DNA from: Flavobacteriaceae bacterium | GTDB lineage: Bacteria; Bacteroidota; Bacteroidia; Flavobacteriales; Flavobacteriaceae | Reading direction: 5' to 3' | Length of the DNA: 48,401 nt | Assembly (NCBI GenBank): GCA_017851655.1 | Contig: JAFMMH010000007.1 | Span: forward strand, 1 to 48,401 | In this document: piece after piece, positions 24,101 through 32,382 of the stretch | Numbering within the stretch: position 1 is the stretch's first letter | Layout: every line of letters starts with the position of its first letter | The notes under the pieces: model-generated | Told to the model about the DNA's origin: nothing | What the model saw: only the letters and a program-made list of their open reading frames with translations | Database searches by the model: none | Translations under genes and position numbers: made by a program

Positions 24101-25609
24101 TTAATACTTTTGTTTCATTCCAAAGATAGAAATACTACAAAAACCTATAAACAGTAGGATATGAAAAGGAAATAATCCAAAATCACCAGAGGTAGCTCCA
24201 AAAAAAGCAGCATATATTCCAAAAAGAAAATAGACGGCAAAGCCCATTTCTAGATAGGTAAATCGAGATCTTTTTTTAGGTTGGTATTTGGTTTTATTTA
24301 AATCCGTATTGGTGGCGTTGATATTGTATTTAGGTGTCCGTATAAAGGGACTCTTTTTTCCAAAATGGCCTTCTAAAACAGCTATGGCATTATGAATTGA
24401 AAATCCCATGACAAGCGTATAGAATAAAAAAAAGTGCTTTGTATAGTTAAAAAAAGAGGAGAGACCTTTTCCGTAAATGTGCTGATGTACAAACCAATAA
24501 CAAATAAAAAAAATTAATGTGCTGAGAATAAAAAGACTCCCCAAATTAAAAAACAAAGACAGTTCAGGGATTTGAACTTTAATGAACAAAATAGGGATAC
24601 TTAATATCGCAACAAGCATTACACAAAGGAACATACTGCTGTTAAGCAAATGGACAGAGGCATTGAATTTTACCCCTGTTGAGAGTTGTTTTGAAAATAA
24701 AACACGTTGAATCATTTTCCGAAAATTTTCAGCACCTCCTTTGTTCCATCGAAATTGTTGTGATCGAATCGCCTCTAAGGTAACGGGGAGTTCTGCAGGA
24801 GTAACCACATCATCCAAATAAACAAACTTCCACTGTTTCAGCTGAGCGCGATAGCTTAAATCCAAATCCTCTGTTAAGGTATCTCCCTCCCAATTTCCAG
24901 CATCAATAATGCAGGATTTTCTCCATATTCCTGCAGTTCCGTTAAAATTGATAAAATGCTGTTGTTGATTTCTCCCTATCTGTTCCAATAAAAAATGGGC
25001 ATCTAATGCAAAAGCTTGAACCCTTGTCCATACGGAGTAGTCTTTATTGAGGTGCCCCCAACGAGTTTGCACTACACCCACTTTTGCATCGCTAAAATGG
25101 GGAACTGTCTTTAATAACCAATCCGACTCTGGTAAAAAGTCAGCATCAAAAATGGCAATAAATTCTCCTGTTGCAGATTTCAAACCTTCTTTTAAGGCAC
25201 CAGCTTTAAATCCCTCCCGTTTTGTTCGGTGAAGGTGTTCAATTGTAATATTTTTAGCCTTGTAGCTTTTTACGAGTTTTTGGGTAAGTGTTAAAGATTC
25301 GTCTGTAGAATCGTCTAGGACCTGGATTTGTAGTTTTTCTAATGGATAGTTTAAGGCAGTAATACATTTCAATAAACGTTCCACTACATATAATTCATTG
25401 TATAGCGGCAATTGGATGGTTACTTTAGGCAATTGATCCTCAGCGAATAAAGTTACAGCTGCTTTGTTCTTTTTCTGATAACGTAAAAAGTAACGTAGCA
25501 TATTCAGTTGGGTCAAACTATAAATCAAAATCAAAATAAGACTCAAGGTGTACAGTCCGAGAATCAGATAAATAAAAAACGTATAGAAATGGGCTGCTGT
25601 TATTTCCAT
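24101..25609 (-). CDS. Membrane glycosyltransferase, cellulose-synthase-like GT2
   Basis: Processive-type family 2 glycosyltransferase, 502 residues, in the inner membrane. It has an N-terminal helix (about residues 8-30) and the GT-A domain with VTIQLPLYNELYVVERLL, VLDDSTDES and the metal-binding FDADFLPES. GGxW-like acceptor elements TEDLDLSYRAQLKQW and QQFRWNKGGAENFRK (the QxxRW motif) follow. About five C-terminal helices complete it. I chose the ATG at 25609, giving MEITAAHFYTFF; the frame extends to 25636. It overlaps the preceding glycosyltransferase by 10 bp. Product unknown; a glycolipid glycosyl transfer is as likely as a polymer. Confidence 0.87.
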   Translation of the reverse strand: MEITAAHFYTFFIYLILGLYTLSLILILIYSLTQLNMLRYFLRYQKKNKAAVTLFAEDQLPKVTIQLPLYNELYVVERLLKCITALNYPLEKLQIQVLDDSTDESLTLTQKLVKSYKAKNITIEHLHRTKREGFKAGALKEGLKSATGEFIAIFDADFLPESDWLLKTVPHFSDAKVGVVQTRWGHLNKDYSVWTRVQAFALDAHFLLEQIGRNQQQHFINFNGTAGIWRKSCIIDAGNWEGDTLTEDLDLSYRAQLKQWKFVYLDDVVTPAELPVTLEAIRSQQFRWNKGGAENFRKMIQRVLFSKQLSTGVKFNASVHLLNSSMFLCVMLVAILSIPILFIKVQIPELSLFFNLGSLFILSTLIFFICYWFVHQHIYGKGLSSFFNYTKHFFLFYTLVMGFSIHNAIAVLEGHFGKKSPFIRTPKYNINATNTDLNKTKYQPKKRSRFTYLEMGFAVYFLFGIYAAFFGATSGDFGLFPFHILLFIGFCSISIFGMKQKY

Positions 25610-26292
25610 CCTGAAAAATAAAAAGTACCGATCCACATTAAAATTTTATATCCTGCCATGACTGTTCCTTTGACTGTCCCGGAGACTTTGGAGACCCCGA
25701 TACGTTTTCTGTAACGTACAGGGATTTCTTCATAAGCAATTTTTCGTCTTAAAATCTTCAACTGCATTTCGACTGTCCAGCCGTAAGTTTTGTCTTGCAT
25801 TTCAAGGCTTTGAAGAGTTTCCCACCGAATGGCACGAAAAGGTCCTAAATCTGTAAATCGACTTTGATAAAGCAGTCGCATAAGGAAGCAAGCCAAGGCA
25901 TTTCCAAATATTTGTTGGGGGGTAAGGGAACCAATTTCTCTTAATGATTTAACACGAGAACCAAGAGTGAAATTAACTTTTCCTTCCAGTATTGGTGAGA
26001 CAATTTTGTCTAATTCTTCTGGAAAATCAGAATAATCTCCGTCTAAAAAAACAATGATTTCGGGAGGTTTTTTTTCCAAGTAGGCCATTCCTTTAAGACA
26101 AGCATATCCGTACCCTTTTCGGGATTCATGAAGTACAGTGGCATGTTTTTTTCTGGCTTCAGTTGCGGTTTCGTCTGAAGAATTATTATCAATCACAATG
26201 ACCTCTTCAACGCTCTTGGGAATGGCTGCAATTACTTGTCCGATAGAAAGCGCTTCATTAAAGGCAGGAATAAGGACTGCAATTCGTGTCAT
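25600..26292 (-). CDS. Polyprenyl-phosphate-type GT2 glycosyltransferase
   Basis: Family 2 glycosyltransferase of 230 residues resembling dolichyl/undecaprenyl-phosphate sugar transferases. It shows IAVLIPAFNEALSIGQVI, VIDNNSSDETA, VFLDGDYSDFPEEL (DxD-type metal site) and LGSRV. GWTVEMQLKILRRKIAYEEIPVRYRKR follows, as in polyprenol glucosyl/mannosyltransferases, and there is one weak hydrophobic stretch at the C-terminus. It could make the lipid-linked sugar that the GT-C enzyme two genes downstream uses. It lies 34 nt after the polyferredoxin gene in the same operon. Confidence 0.87.
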   Translation of the reverse strand: MTRIAVLIPAFNEALSIGQVIAAIPKSVEEVIVIDNNSSDETATEARKKHATVLHESRKGYGYACLKGMAYLEKKPPEIIVFLDGDYSDFPEELDKIVSPILEGKVNFTLGSRVKSLREIGSLTPQQIFGNALACFLMRLLYQSRFTDLGPFRAIRWETLQSLEMQDKTYGWTVEMQLKILRRKIAYEEIPVRYRKRIGVSKVSGTVKGTVMAGYKILMWIGTFYFSGWK

Positions 26293-26326
26293 TGTTTACA
26301 AAGATACAGAAAGCCTATTGAGTACC

Positions 26327-27850
26327 TTAAGGATTTACTTCCATATTATTGCCTAGTGGGTAAGCAGTTGTGTTAATTCGACCTTCCAGCTCTCCGTTTT
26401 CCAATTTGAGTACTCCACGAGGACACACAGAAGCACAGATACCACAACCCACACAAGAGGAGCGGACAATGTTTTCACCACGTTGAGCATAAGCTCTTAC
26501 ATCAATACCCATTTCACAATAGGTAGAACAATTACCGCAGGAGATACATTGACCTCCATTGGTTGTGATACGGAAGCGAGAAAACAAACGTTGTTGAAGT
26601 CCAAGAATTGCAGCCATTGGACATCCAAAACGACACCATACCCGACTTCCTAAAAAAGGATAAAAGCCCACACCAAGTACTCCTGAAAAAGCAGCTCCAA
26701 TACCAAAGCCATACCATTTTTGAAAACTGTAAGCATCAATAAAAAGAATAGTGTATTGTCCTGAAAATGATTGAATACTGAGGATTAAAGTCAGAATAGT
26801 ACCCAAACTGATGAGGGTATATTTAGCATCTTTTTCAAGACCATTCTTGTTCCAGAAAAAGAGTGTAAGCATAAGAATAATTAAAACAATTACAACGCCG
26901 CTGATAAATTGTCCTCTTGTCATAAAACTTAGTTCAGGATTGTCTGTTAAAAAAGACCACATAGCAGCTATGGTAGTAACTACTACAAAAACCAAAACAG
27001 CATGGATCATCCATCGTTCAAATTTCCAAACACTTAATTTTTTGCTGGATAACTGTCGGAAAGGATCTCCAGCAGTTTCTGCCAAAGCACCACAACCGCA
27101 AACCCAAGAACAATACCATCGTTTTCCATAGCGATATGTAAGTATAGGAGATATTATAAAAATCATGACTAGACCAAAGACTAAAAAAAACAGTCCTAAG
27201 TTTCCTCCGTTGAGCATATTTTTTAAATGCCATTGATCTAGAAAATAGTAGTTTAATGGCCACATATTTTTCAAATCTTTTGCAAAATAAGGGGTATCTG
27301 GATTTAGTTTTGATAAAATTTCAGGAATAAAAAATGCAAAACAAAATTGAAAAAAGATGACTGATAAGGTTCGAAAAAGTTGGTACCGGTTTCCCCAGTA
27401 TTTCCATATAAACTTTATCCCAAACAAGATGATCGCAAAGGTGTATAGTGTACCGTAAAGAAACCATTGGGTGGCTGCATTACCATTTAAGAGGTAACTC
27501 AAAGGATCAAAAAGAGCGACCAATCCAGTGCTTACTCCTTGCTCATTATATCCCAGCACTTCTGGGAACCAGTATATGGCAATATAAAAAGCGGTAAGGA
27601 ACATCCCCAATATCCAACCTGAAATTCCTCTTGTAGAGAGGGCATTAAACCAGACACCATCGTTTTTAATCCCTGCTAACGTGTTTCCATAAATTGCATT
27701 GAAATAGAACAACCCACCCAAAGTTAGGAGCAGAAAACTAATTCCTAAGTAAGCTGTTTTATTTTCGATAGGAATAATAAGTGCAAAGAAAAGAAGGGTT
27801 AAACCCAACAACCCTAATCCTATACTCCCTTGTCTTTTTATACTAAACAT
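26327..27850 (-). CDS. Membrane polyferredoxin (NapH/NosR/CcoG-like)
   Basis: A 507-residue integral membrane electron carrier with about ten hydrophobic segments. Cys-rich motifs typical of NapH/NosR-like proteins are present: CSWVCGCGALAETAGDPFR in the middle and CRFGCPMAAILGLQQR later. Two complete ferredoxin-type sites lie at the C-terminus: CISCGNCSTYCEMGIDV and CVGCGICASVCPRGVL, enough for two 4Fe-4S clusters. I chose the ATG at 27850, which follows the oxidoreductase stop by 10 nt; an in-frame start at 27877 would overlap it. It probably links a quinone or the membrane to the flavoprotein encoded just upstream. What is reduced is unknown. Confidence 0.88.
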   Translation of the reverse strand: MFSIKRQGSIGLGLLGLTLLFFALIIPIENKTAYLGISFLLLTLGGLFYFNAIYGNTLAGIKNDGVWFNALSTRGISGWILGMFLTAFYIAIYWFPEVLGYNEQGVSTGLVALFDPLSYLLNGNAATQWFLYGTLYTFAIILFGIKFIWKYWGNRYQLFRTLSVIFFQFCFAFFIPEILSKLNPDTPYFAKDLKNMWPLNYYFLDQWHLKNMLNGGNLGLFFLVFGLVMIFIISPILTYRYGKRWYCSWVCGCGALAETAGDPFRQLSSKKLSVWKFERWMIHAVLVFVVVTTIAAMWSFLTDNPELSFMTRGQFISGVVIVLIILMLTLFFWNKNGLEKDAKYTLISLGTILTLILSIQSFSGQYTILFIDAYSFQKWYGFGIGAAFSGVLGVGFYPFLGSRVWCRFGCPMAAILGLQQRLFSRFRITTNGGQCISCGNCSTYCEMGIDVRAYAQRGENIVRSSCVGCGICASVCPRGVLKLENGELEGRINTTAYPLGNNMEVNP

Positions 27851-27860
27851 CCTTTCGTTT

Positions 27861-29207
27861 TTAAAGCCTAAAGGCAAATTCTGATTTTTTCAATTCCCAT
27901 TCGTTCTGAAATTCTTTCAAGTAGTTTAGGGAAAACTCCTGGTCAAAAAAGGCGGCATCCAGATTCTTGATCACTTCTTCTATTTGATAATTCTGAGTGA
28001 GCCATTGATCAAATGTAGCATGACGCATTCGGATTCCTAGACTAAGACCACCCAATATCTTCATGCTGTTAGGATCAAAACTCAGACGAATGGCACAATT
28101 TTTATTCGGATGTTGCCAATATATTTGGTTTTCTTTTTTCTTATCAGGAGAAGGACTTATCTGACCATAGGTTTGGTATTCAATGTCAAAAAATTTAGCA
28201 GAATTAAACCAAGGTCCTGGTTGGTATGCGGTTTTTTTTCCTGCTAGGGTTTGAGCCAAAGTTTCTCCCATCATTCGGCCGGTATACCACACGGACTCAA
28301 TGGCACTTCTGCCAGGGAGTGGTTCTTGCTGTTCAGCACAGTCTCCTATAGCGTAAATGTTTGGGAGGTTTGTTTCTAAAAAACGGTTTACCAAAATTCC
28401 TTTGCCTATAGCGAGTCCACTTTCTTTTAAAAAGGCCACATTAGGTGAAACACCCACAGTCAAACCCACAAATTCTGAGGGAAGTTCTTTGCCGTCTTTT
28501 GTTTTAACTGCGCATACACGCCCATCGGTATCTCCTTTGATGGATTTTAATTCTGATAAAAGAAGGAGATCTATACCATGTGCACGAATATGTTGGTTTA
28601 CAAGTTCCGATTCTTCTGGAGGCAATACCGTATTCCAGAAACTAGATTCACGGATTAAAAAATGGACTTTTTTACCCCTACTGTGGAGCATTTCTACCAA
28701 TTCGATTCCGATTAAACCACCTCCGATTACGGTGGCTTCATGAATAGAATCTGACCATTTTTCAAGATTGTCCAAGTCTTGTTTATGATAAAGTCCCTGT
28801 ACAGCCTTCAAATCTTGTCCTGGCCAGCCAAAACGGTTGGGAATAGATCCGCAAGCTAAAACCAAGTTATCATAACTCAGGGATGATTTGTCATCAAATA
28901 GAAGTTGTTGGTTTTCAGAATCCAATTGAATTACGCGTTTTTGTATCAATTGGATTTTATTTTTCTCCCAGAAGTCAGCTTCGTAAGGTTGGGTATGCTC
29001 AAATTGCATATGCCCCATATAAACATACATTAAAGCCGTTCTTGAGAAAAAAAAGGGTGCCTCCTCTGAAATCACAGTAATAGAATAATCTGTTTTTTTT
29101 CTTAGGTGGCGAGCGGTCGTGATGCCAGAGATGCCATTGCCTAAAATAACGATTGATTTTTTGGTAGCTCCTAGGATCATACCACTAATGTACAGCTTTT
29201 GTTTCAT
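27861..29207 (-). CDS. FAD/NAD(P)-dependent oxidoreductase (NirB/rubredoxin-reductase-like)
   Basis: Pyridine-nucleotide-disulphide-type flavoprotein of 448 residues. It has the FAD site SIVILGNGISGITTARHLRK (about residues 17-36), the NAD(P) site ATVIGGGLIGIELVEMLHSRGKKV and the C-terminal FAD contact IYAIGDCAEQ. No active-site CxxC follows the first motif, so it is not a disulphide reductase; it resembles nitrite-reductase N-terminal and rubredoxin-reductase proteins. A further C-terminal domain of about 110 residues has no motif I recognise. The frame is open upstream to 29300, but the ATG at 29207 is the sensible start. It heads the operon with the polyferredoxin, a likely electron partner. 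Confidence 0.87.
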   Translation of the reverse strand: MKQKLYISGMILGATKKSIVILGNGISGITTARHLRKKTDYSITVISEEAPFFFSRTALMYVYMGHMQFEHTQPYEADFWEKNKIQLIQKRVIQLDSENQQLLFDDKSSLSYDNLVLACGSIPNRFGWPGQDLKAVQGLYHKQDLDNLEKWSDSIHEATVIGGGLIGIELVEMLHSRGKKVHFLIRESSFWNTVLPPEESELVNQHIRAHGIDLLLLSELKSIKGDTDGRVCAVKTKDGKELPSEFVGLTVGVSPNVAFLKESGLAIGKGILVNRFLETNLPNIYAIGDCAEQQEPLPGRSAIESVWYTGRMMGETLAQTLAGKKTAYQPGPWFNSAKFFDIEYQTYGQISPSPDKKKENQIYWQHPNKNCAIRLSFDPNSMKILGGLSLGIRMRHATFDQWLTQNYQIEEVIKNLDAAFFDQEFSLNYLKEFQNEWELKKSEFAFRL

Positions 29208-29280
29208 AATATTATGCGTATATTTAATGACAGAATTTAAAGTGTAATTATTCTTATTTATAATTAACTCCCCCAAATAA

Positions 29281-29751
29281 ATGACAACGATTCCTTCCAA
29301 TTCGTGGGCTATAGTAACAGCTGTTCTTACTGCAACTGAGAAGCAAGTGTGGCAGCTTTTAACAGATCCGCTGCTAACAGAACGTTACATGTATAATTGC
29401 CAACTCCATGCCATATGGGAAGTTGGACAGAAAGCCGTTTGGAAAGCAAAGAATGCCGATGGAAGTTTGAATGATCATGTCGTTGCAGAAGTACTTTTTT
29501 ATCGGCCTTATAGTCATTTGGCGTTTACCATTTTTCATCAAGCTACGGAGACCCACTCTGCTACCCAGTCTGAATTACATTATTTACTAGAGCAAGAAGG
29601 TGATGGAATTAGATTGACCATAAAACAAGGTGATTTTGAAACTATAGCAGACGGAGCTTCATTACGAGCCCAGTGTCAAAAAGGTTGGGAGTATGTTATG
29701 CCGCAATTGATCAAAACTTGTAATGCTACCTTTAGAAATGAAACCCAATAG
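29281..29751 (+). CDS. SRPBCC (AHSA1/START-like) domain protein
   Basis: A 156-residue soluble protein with the SRPBCC fold, a deep hydrophobic cavity for a small ligand or lipid. Family features are the N-terminal strand WAIVTAVLTATEKQVWQLLTDP, the central VAEVLFYRPYSHLAFTIF, TQSELHYLLEQEGDGIRLTIKQGDF, and the long C-terminal helix GWEYVMPQLIKTC. It is divergent from the FAD oxidoreductase gene (73 nt between starts) and lies next to the arsenosugar genes. There is no direct evidence of what it binds. A chaperone or regulatory role in the neighbouring pathway is only a positional guess. Confidence 0.82.
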   Translation: MTTIPSNSWAIVTAVLTATEKQVWQLLTDPLLTERYMYNCQLHAIWEVGQKAVWKAKNADGSLNDHVVAEVLFYRPYSHLAFTIFHQATETHSATQSELHYLLEQEGDGIRLTIKQGDFETIADGASLRAQCQKGWEYVMPQLIKTCNATFRNETQ

Positions 29752-29796
29752 CCAATGTATGAATACCCCTATAATCTTAACCTAAATTTTTAACCT

Positions 29797-29982
29797 ATGA
29801 CCTACTTTTTATATTTAGTATTTTTTGTTTGCTGTGTATTGATTTTTAAGAGAATCTTAAAAGAATTCGAAACCGGATTTGATTATTTTTCCGGAGTGCT
29901 TTATTTGGTGATATATTTAGTTTCCTGTTCGCTTGTTTGGTTATTTATTTTTGGGATTTATTATTCTATAACCGATGTCTAG
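29797..29982 (+). CDS. Small two-helix membrane protein, unknown
   Basis: A 61-residue hydrophobic protein with two predicted membrane helices (about residues 2-18 and 32-55) separated by a charged loop (FKRILKEFETGFDYFSG). I do not recognise a family. It lies 45 nt after the SRPBCC gene on the same strand and ends 5 nt before the stop of the convergent glycosyltransferase gene. Two TTAACCTA repeats (29777-29784 and 29790-29797) precede it. It is probably real because it fills an otherwise empty gap and has a coherent membrane pattern, but this is not proven. Confidence 0.5.
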   Translation: MTYFLYLVFFVCCVLIFKRILKEFETGFDYFSGVLYLVIYLVSCSLVWLFIFGIYYSITDV

Positions 29983-29987
29983 TTTTA

Positions 29988-30695
29988 TCAGCTGATATAT
30001 TTGACATAATACTGCTGAAGGAATTTCGGACCGGCTCCCAGCCAATGGCTAAGATGAAGTGCTCCAAAATGGAAAAGCAATCGAAATACTCCGTTTTCAT
30101 AAAATCGACGGGAGGACGTTTGAATTTTTTGAGGAAGTACATGAAACCCTCCTTTACGGTAGAGCTTTCTGATGAAATGAATATCCTCACAAACTAAATA
30201 TCTTGAGTCATAGCCTCCGAGCTGTTCAAAAGTATTTTTGTCGATAAAAAGGGATTGGTCTCCACCACGACAAAGAATATGATTCCAACGGCTTCCATTT
30301 GCAGCACATCGGAGAATCCAATTTGCTCGATCAAACTTCAACTGAAAACATCCAGCCTGGGCTCCTTTTTTTATAGCCTGTGTAAGTAGTAAATCAAAAT
30401 TTTCGGGCAATTTACTATCCACATGTACAAAATATAACCACGCGTTTCCAGCCTTTTCTGCACCATAATTCATTTGACATGCTCGTCCGGGTCTACTTTG
30501 ATAACTTCGAATACTTGGATTGTTTTGTAACCATTCCCAGCTTCCATCAGTGCTTCCTCCGTCAACAATAATTAATTCTTGAGGGCTATACCACTGGTTA
30601 TTAATATGTAAAACAAATTGAGGCAGTAAACTGATTTCATTTAGAATTGGGACAATTACAGTAAACTGAATGCTATTTGTTGAGACTCCAGTCAT
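29988..30695 (-). CDS. TIGR04283-family arsenosugar biosynthesis glycosyltransferase
   Basis: Family 2 glycosyltransferase of the TIGR04283 type, 235 residues. It shows FTVIVPILNEISLLPQFV, IIVDGGSTDGSWEW, PGRACQMNYGAEKAGNAWLYFVHVDSKLP (the RxxQMNxGA and HxDS pattern is distinctive of this family) and WNHILCRGGDQSLFIDK. The C-terminal FHFGALHLSHWLGAGPKFLQQYY is also typical. It is expected to take part in finishing arsenosugars; its exact donor and acceptor are unknown. I chose the ATG at 30695; the frame extends to 30725. It overlaps the DUF547 gene end by 23 bp, so it is the last cistron of the arsenosugar minus-strand operon. Confidence 0.9.
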   Translation of the reverse strand: MTGVSTNSIQFTVIVPILNEISLLPQFVLHINNQWYSPQELIIVDGGSTDGSWEWLQNNPSIRSYQSRPGRACQMNYGAEKAGNAWLYFVHVDSKLPENFDLLLTQAIKKGAQAGCFQLKFDRANWILRCAANGSRWNHILCRGGDQSLFIDKNTFEQLGGYDSRYLVCEDIHFIRKLYRKGGFHVLPQKIQTSSRRFYENGVFRLLFHFGALHLSHWLGAGPKFLQQYYVKYIS

Positions 30696-31368
30696 AGGGT
30701 AAATAGTCAATTTTTGGATTGTCAAGTAGAATTCCGCTATGGGTTTTTATGAATTCCAGGCGTTCAGATTTAGATCCAAAATCTTTTCCAAACCACAAAA
30801 ATATTCGGGATAATTGGAGCTGATTTGGGAGGAGTTTGTTTTTAGTGGAGTCTAACAAAAAATCTCGTGTTACCTGGTTCAGTTGTGCTTCCAATTGTTT
30901 TTCCTTAAAAGCGGTGTTGCGTAATTTGGGACATGAGGCTGATGCACAATTGATCGCAAAATGAATCCGTGGTTCATTTAGTTTACGTAATATATCATGT
31001 TCAATATTTCCCAAGGTATATTTTTGTTCATTCACCTCAAAAACTTCGGTATCCCATGGATCATTGACCTCCTTGATACTTTTAAGTGGATAATGTTTTA
31101 AAATGAGTTGGACAGTCAAGGCATTGTAGGCATTGATCCAATATGCAAGTACCGCTTCTTTTGAAGAAATCTCTAAAGGAGGGAGCTTTTCTAGGGTGTG
31201 GATGTAGGCATCCAAATTGTCTTTATCCGCTAACCAGTTTGAATAATCTACTTGACCATTTTCGTTCACGAATTTTTGCAACATCTGATTCCATCGAAAA
31301 TGTTTGTTTTTCTGAGCGGTCAGCTGAAAGGCACTCAAAATTAAAAGAAAGAAAACCAGATTTTTCAT
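30673..31368 (-). CDS. DUF547 exported protein within the arsenosugar operon
   Basis: A 231-residue DUF547 protein with a signal peptide (MKNLVFFLLILSAFQLTAQ, cleavage expected after about residue 19), so it is periplasmic or outer-membrane associated. Family motifs are GQVDYSNWLADKDNLDAYI, AVLAYWINAYNALTVQLIL and RIHFAINCASASCPKLRN. The last contains the conserved CxxxxC pair, a possible catalytic or metal/thiol site; the fold is papain-like by family knowledge. I chose the ATG at 31368 because it starts the signal peptide and lies 17 nt after arsM. Its place between arsM and a glycosyltransferase suggests a step outside the cytoplasm; the function is unknown. Confidence 0.83.
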   Translation of the reverse strand: MKNLVFFLLILSAFQLTAQKNKHFRWNQMLQKFVNENGQVDYSNWLADKDNLDAYIHTLEKLPPLEISSKEAVLAYWINAYNALTVQLILKHYPLKSIKEVNDPWDTEVFEVNEQKYTLGNIEHDILRKLNEPRIHFAINCASASCPKLRNTAFKEKQLEAQLNQVTRDFLLDSTKNKLLPNQLQLSRIFLWFGKDFGSKSERLEFIKTHSGILLDNPKIDYLPYDWSLNK

Positions 31369-31385
31369 GGGGATAAATTTGAGGG

Positions 31386-32354
31386 TTAACAACAGCCTCC
31401 ACCATCATAATGATGAGTGGATGGTGAGATAAAAAGATCGGTTCTGTTTAGTAAAGCTAACGCTGCTGCAGTTTTATCACAAATAGATAAAGGTTGATTT
31501 TGCAAAAGGATATGTCCTTTTTCATCATCAAAAAAGGCTTCTTCACCGAAATAAATGGCTGCTTTACCAGTAAATATACAGGGGCCGTCTTCTGGCATAG
31601 GGTCTTTAATGGCACATACTTCTACGCTTTCTATATAAATTGTCTCATCTGTAGGATAATGCTTGGAATCCAAGATGCGGTAGGGTCTTTTAGCACGGAT
31701 TTCTAACGTTCCGAAACCAACATCGGTGAGCATTTTTAAATAGTCGTTTAATGGAATGGAACCTGACAAACACAATGCCCGCAGGCGTTCATCGTCTCGA
31801 AGTGCTGCATTCATAGGCTGTTCACAAATGGGATCACTCATTACTAGACGACCATTGGGTTTTAAAACGCGATACATTTCTTTTAGAGCCTGCTTTAATT
31901 CATCTTGTTTAAAGATATTGAACAGACAATTTTGAGCTGCTACGTCGATACTGGAATCTGCCACAGGCAATTGTAATGCATCTCCTTTTTCTAGGCGAAC
32001 AAATTCTTTTTGAAACCATCCGTTTTGTTGTTCTGCTTCTTCAAAATTAGCTTGACAAGCTTCTAACATTTCTTCTACGATATCTACTCCGATAACACCT
32101 TCTTTTTGCCTTGAAAAATAACTAAACTGAAGTAATTCCATTCCACCACCAACACCAACATAAAGGATTTTAGGATTGTTCACCAAATCTCGAGGGTGAA
32201 CGGTACTTCCACAACCGTAATTCATCTCCTGCATTTTAGTTGGGATCGAAAGGCCTGGAAATTGCCATATTGGAGTAGTCGTACAACAAAGCCCTATGTC
32301 TGGAGTAAGTGCAGCGTCTTTGTAAACGGATTGAGTTGTTTCAAGATATCCCAT
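31386..32354 (-). CDS. arsM: Arsenosugar-type arsenite methyltransferase ArsM
   Basis: SAM-dependent methyltransferase that methylates trivalent arsenic; in arsenosugar routes it supplies the dimethylarsenic unit. The 322-residue protein has the family-specific N-terminus GLCCTTTPIWQFPGL (Cys23, Cys24) and MNYGCGSTVHP (Cys48). The SAM loop is ILYVGVGGGMELLQF, then GVDIVEEM. Candidate arsenic-binding cysteines lie in AAQNCLFNIF (Cys143) and LRALCLSGSIP (Cys195), about the spacing of the catalytic pair in known ArsM. It ends GGGCC. It lies 28 nt after the phosphorylase gene. The N- and C-terminal Cys clusters distinguish it from ordinary ubiquinone-type methyltransferases. Confidence 0.92.
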   Translation of the reverse strand: MGYLETTQSVYKDAALTPDIGLCCTTTPIWQFPGLSIPTKMQEMNYGCGSTVHPRDLVNNPKILYVGVGGGMELLQFSYFSRQKEGVIGVDIVEEMLEACQANFEEAEQQNGWFQKEFVRLEKGDALQLPVADSSIDVAAQNCLFNIFKQDELKQALKEMYRVLKPNGRLVMSDPICEQPMNAALRDDERLRALCLSGSIPLNDYLKMLTDVGFGTLEIRAKRPYRILDSKHYPTDETIYIESVEVCAIKDPMPEDGPCIFTGKAAIYFGEEAFFDDEKGHILLQNQPLSICDKTAAALALLNRTDLFISPSTHHYDGGGCC

Positions 32355-32382
32355 GAGCTATTTTTTCTTAAAAATAAAAGAA

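Noticed and set aside
28357-28743. A 128-codon plus-strand frame inside the FAD oxidoreductase gene
   Set aside because: It is antisense to a well-conserved coding region with clear FAD and NAD motifs, and its translation is low-complexity with no family features.
29777-29797. Two TTAACCTA repeats as a CRISPR-like or regulatory array
   Set aside because: Only two 8-bp copies 5 bp apart, in AT-rich DNA, with no further units and no cas genes.
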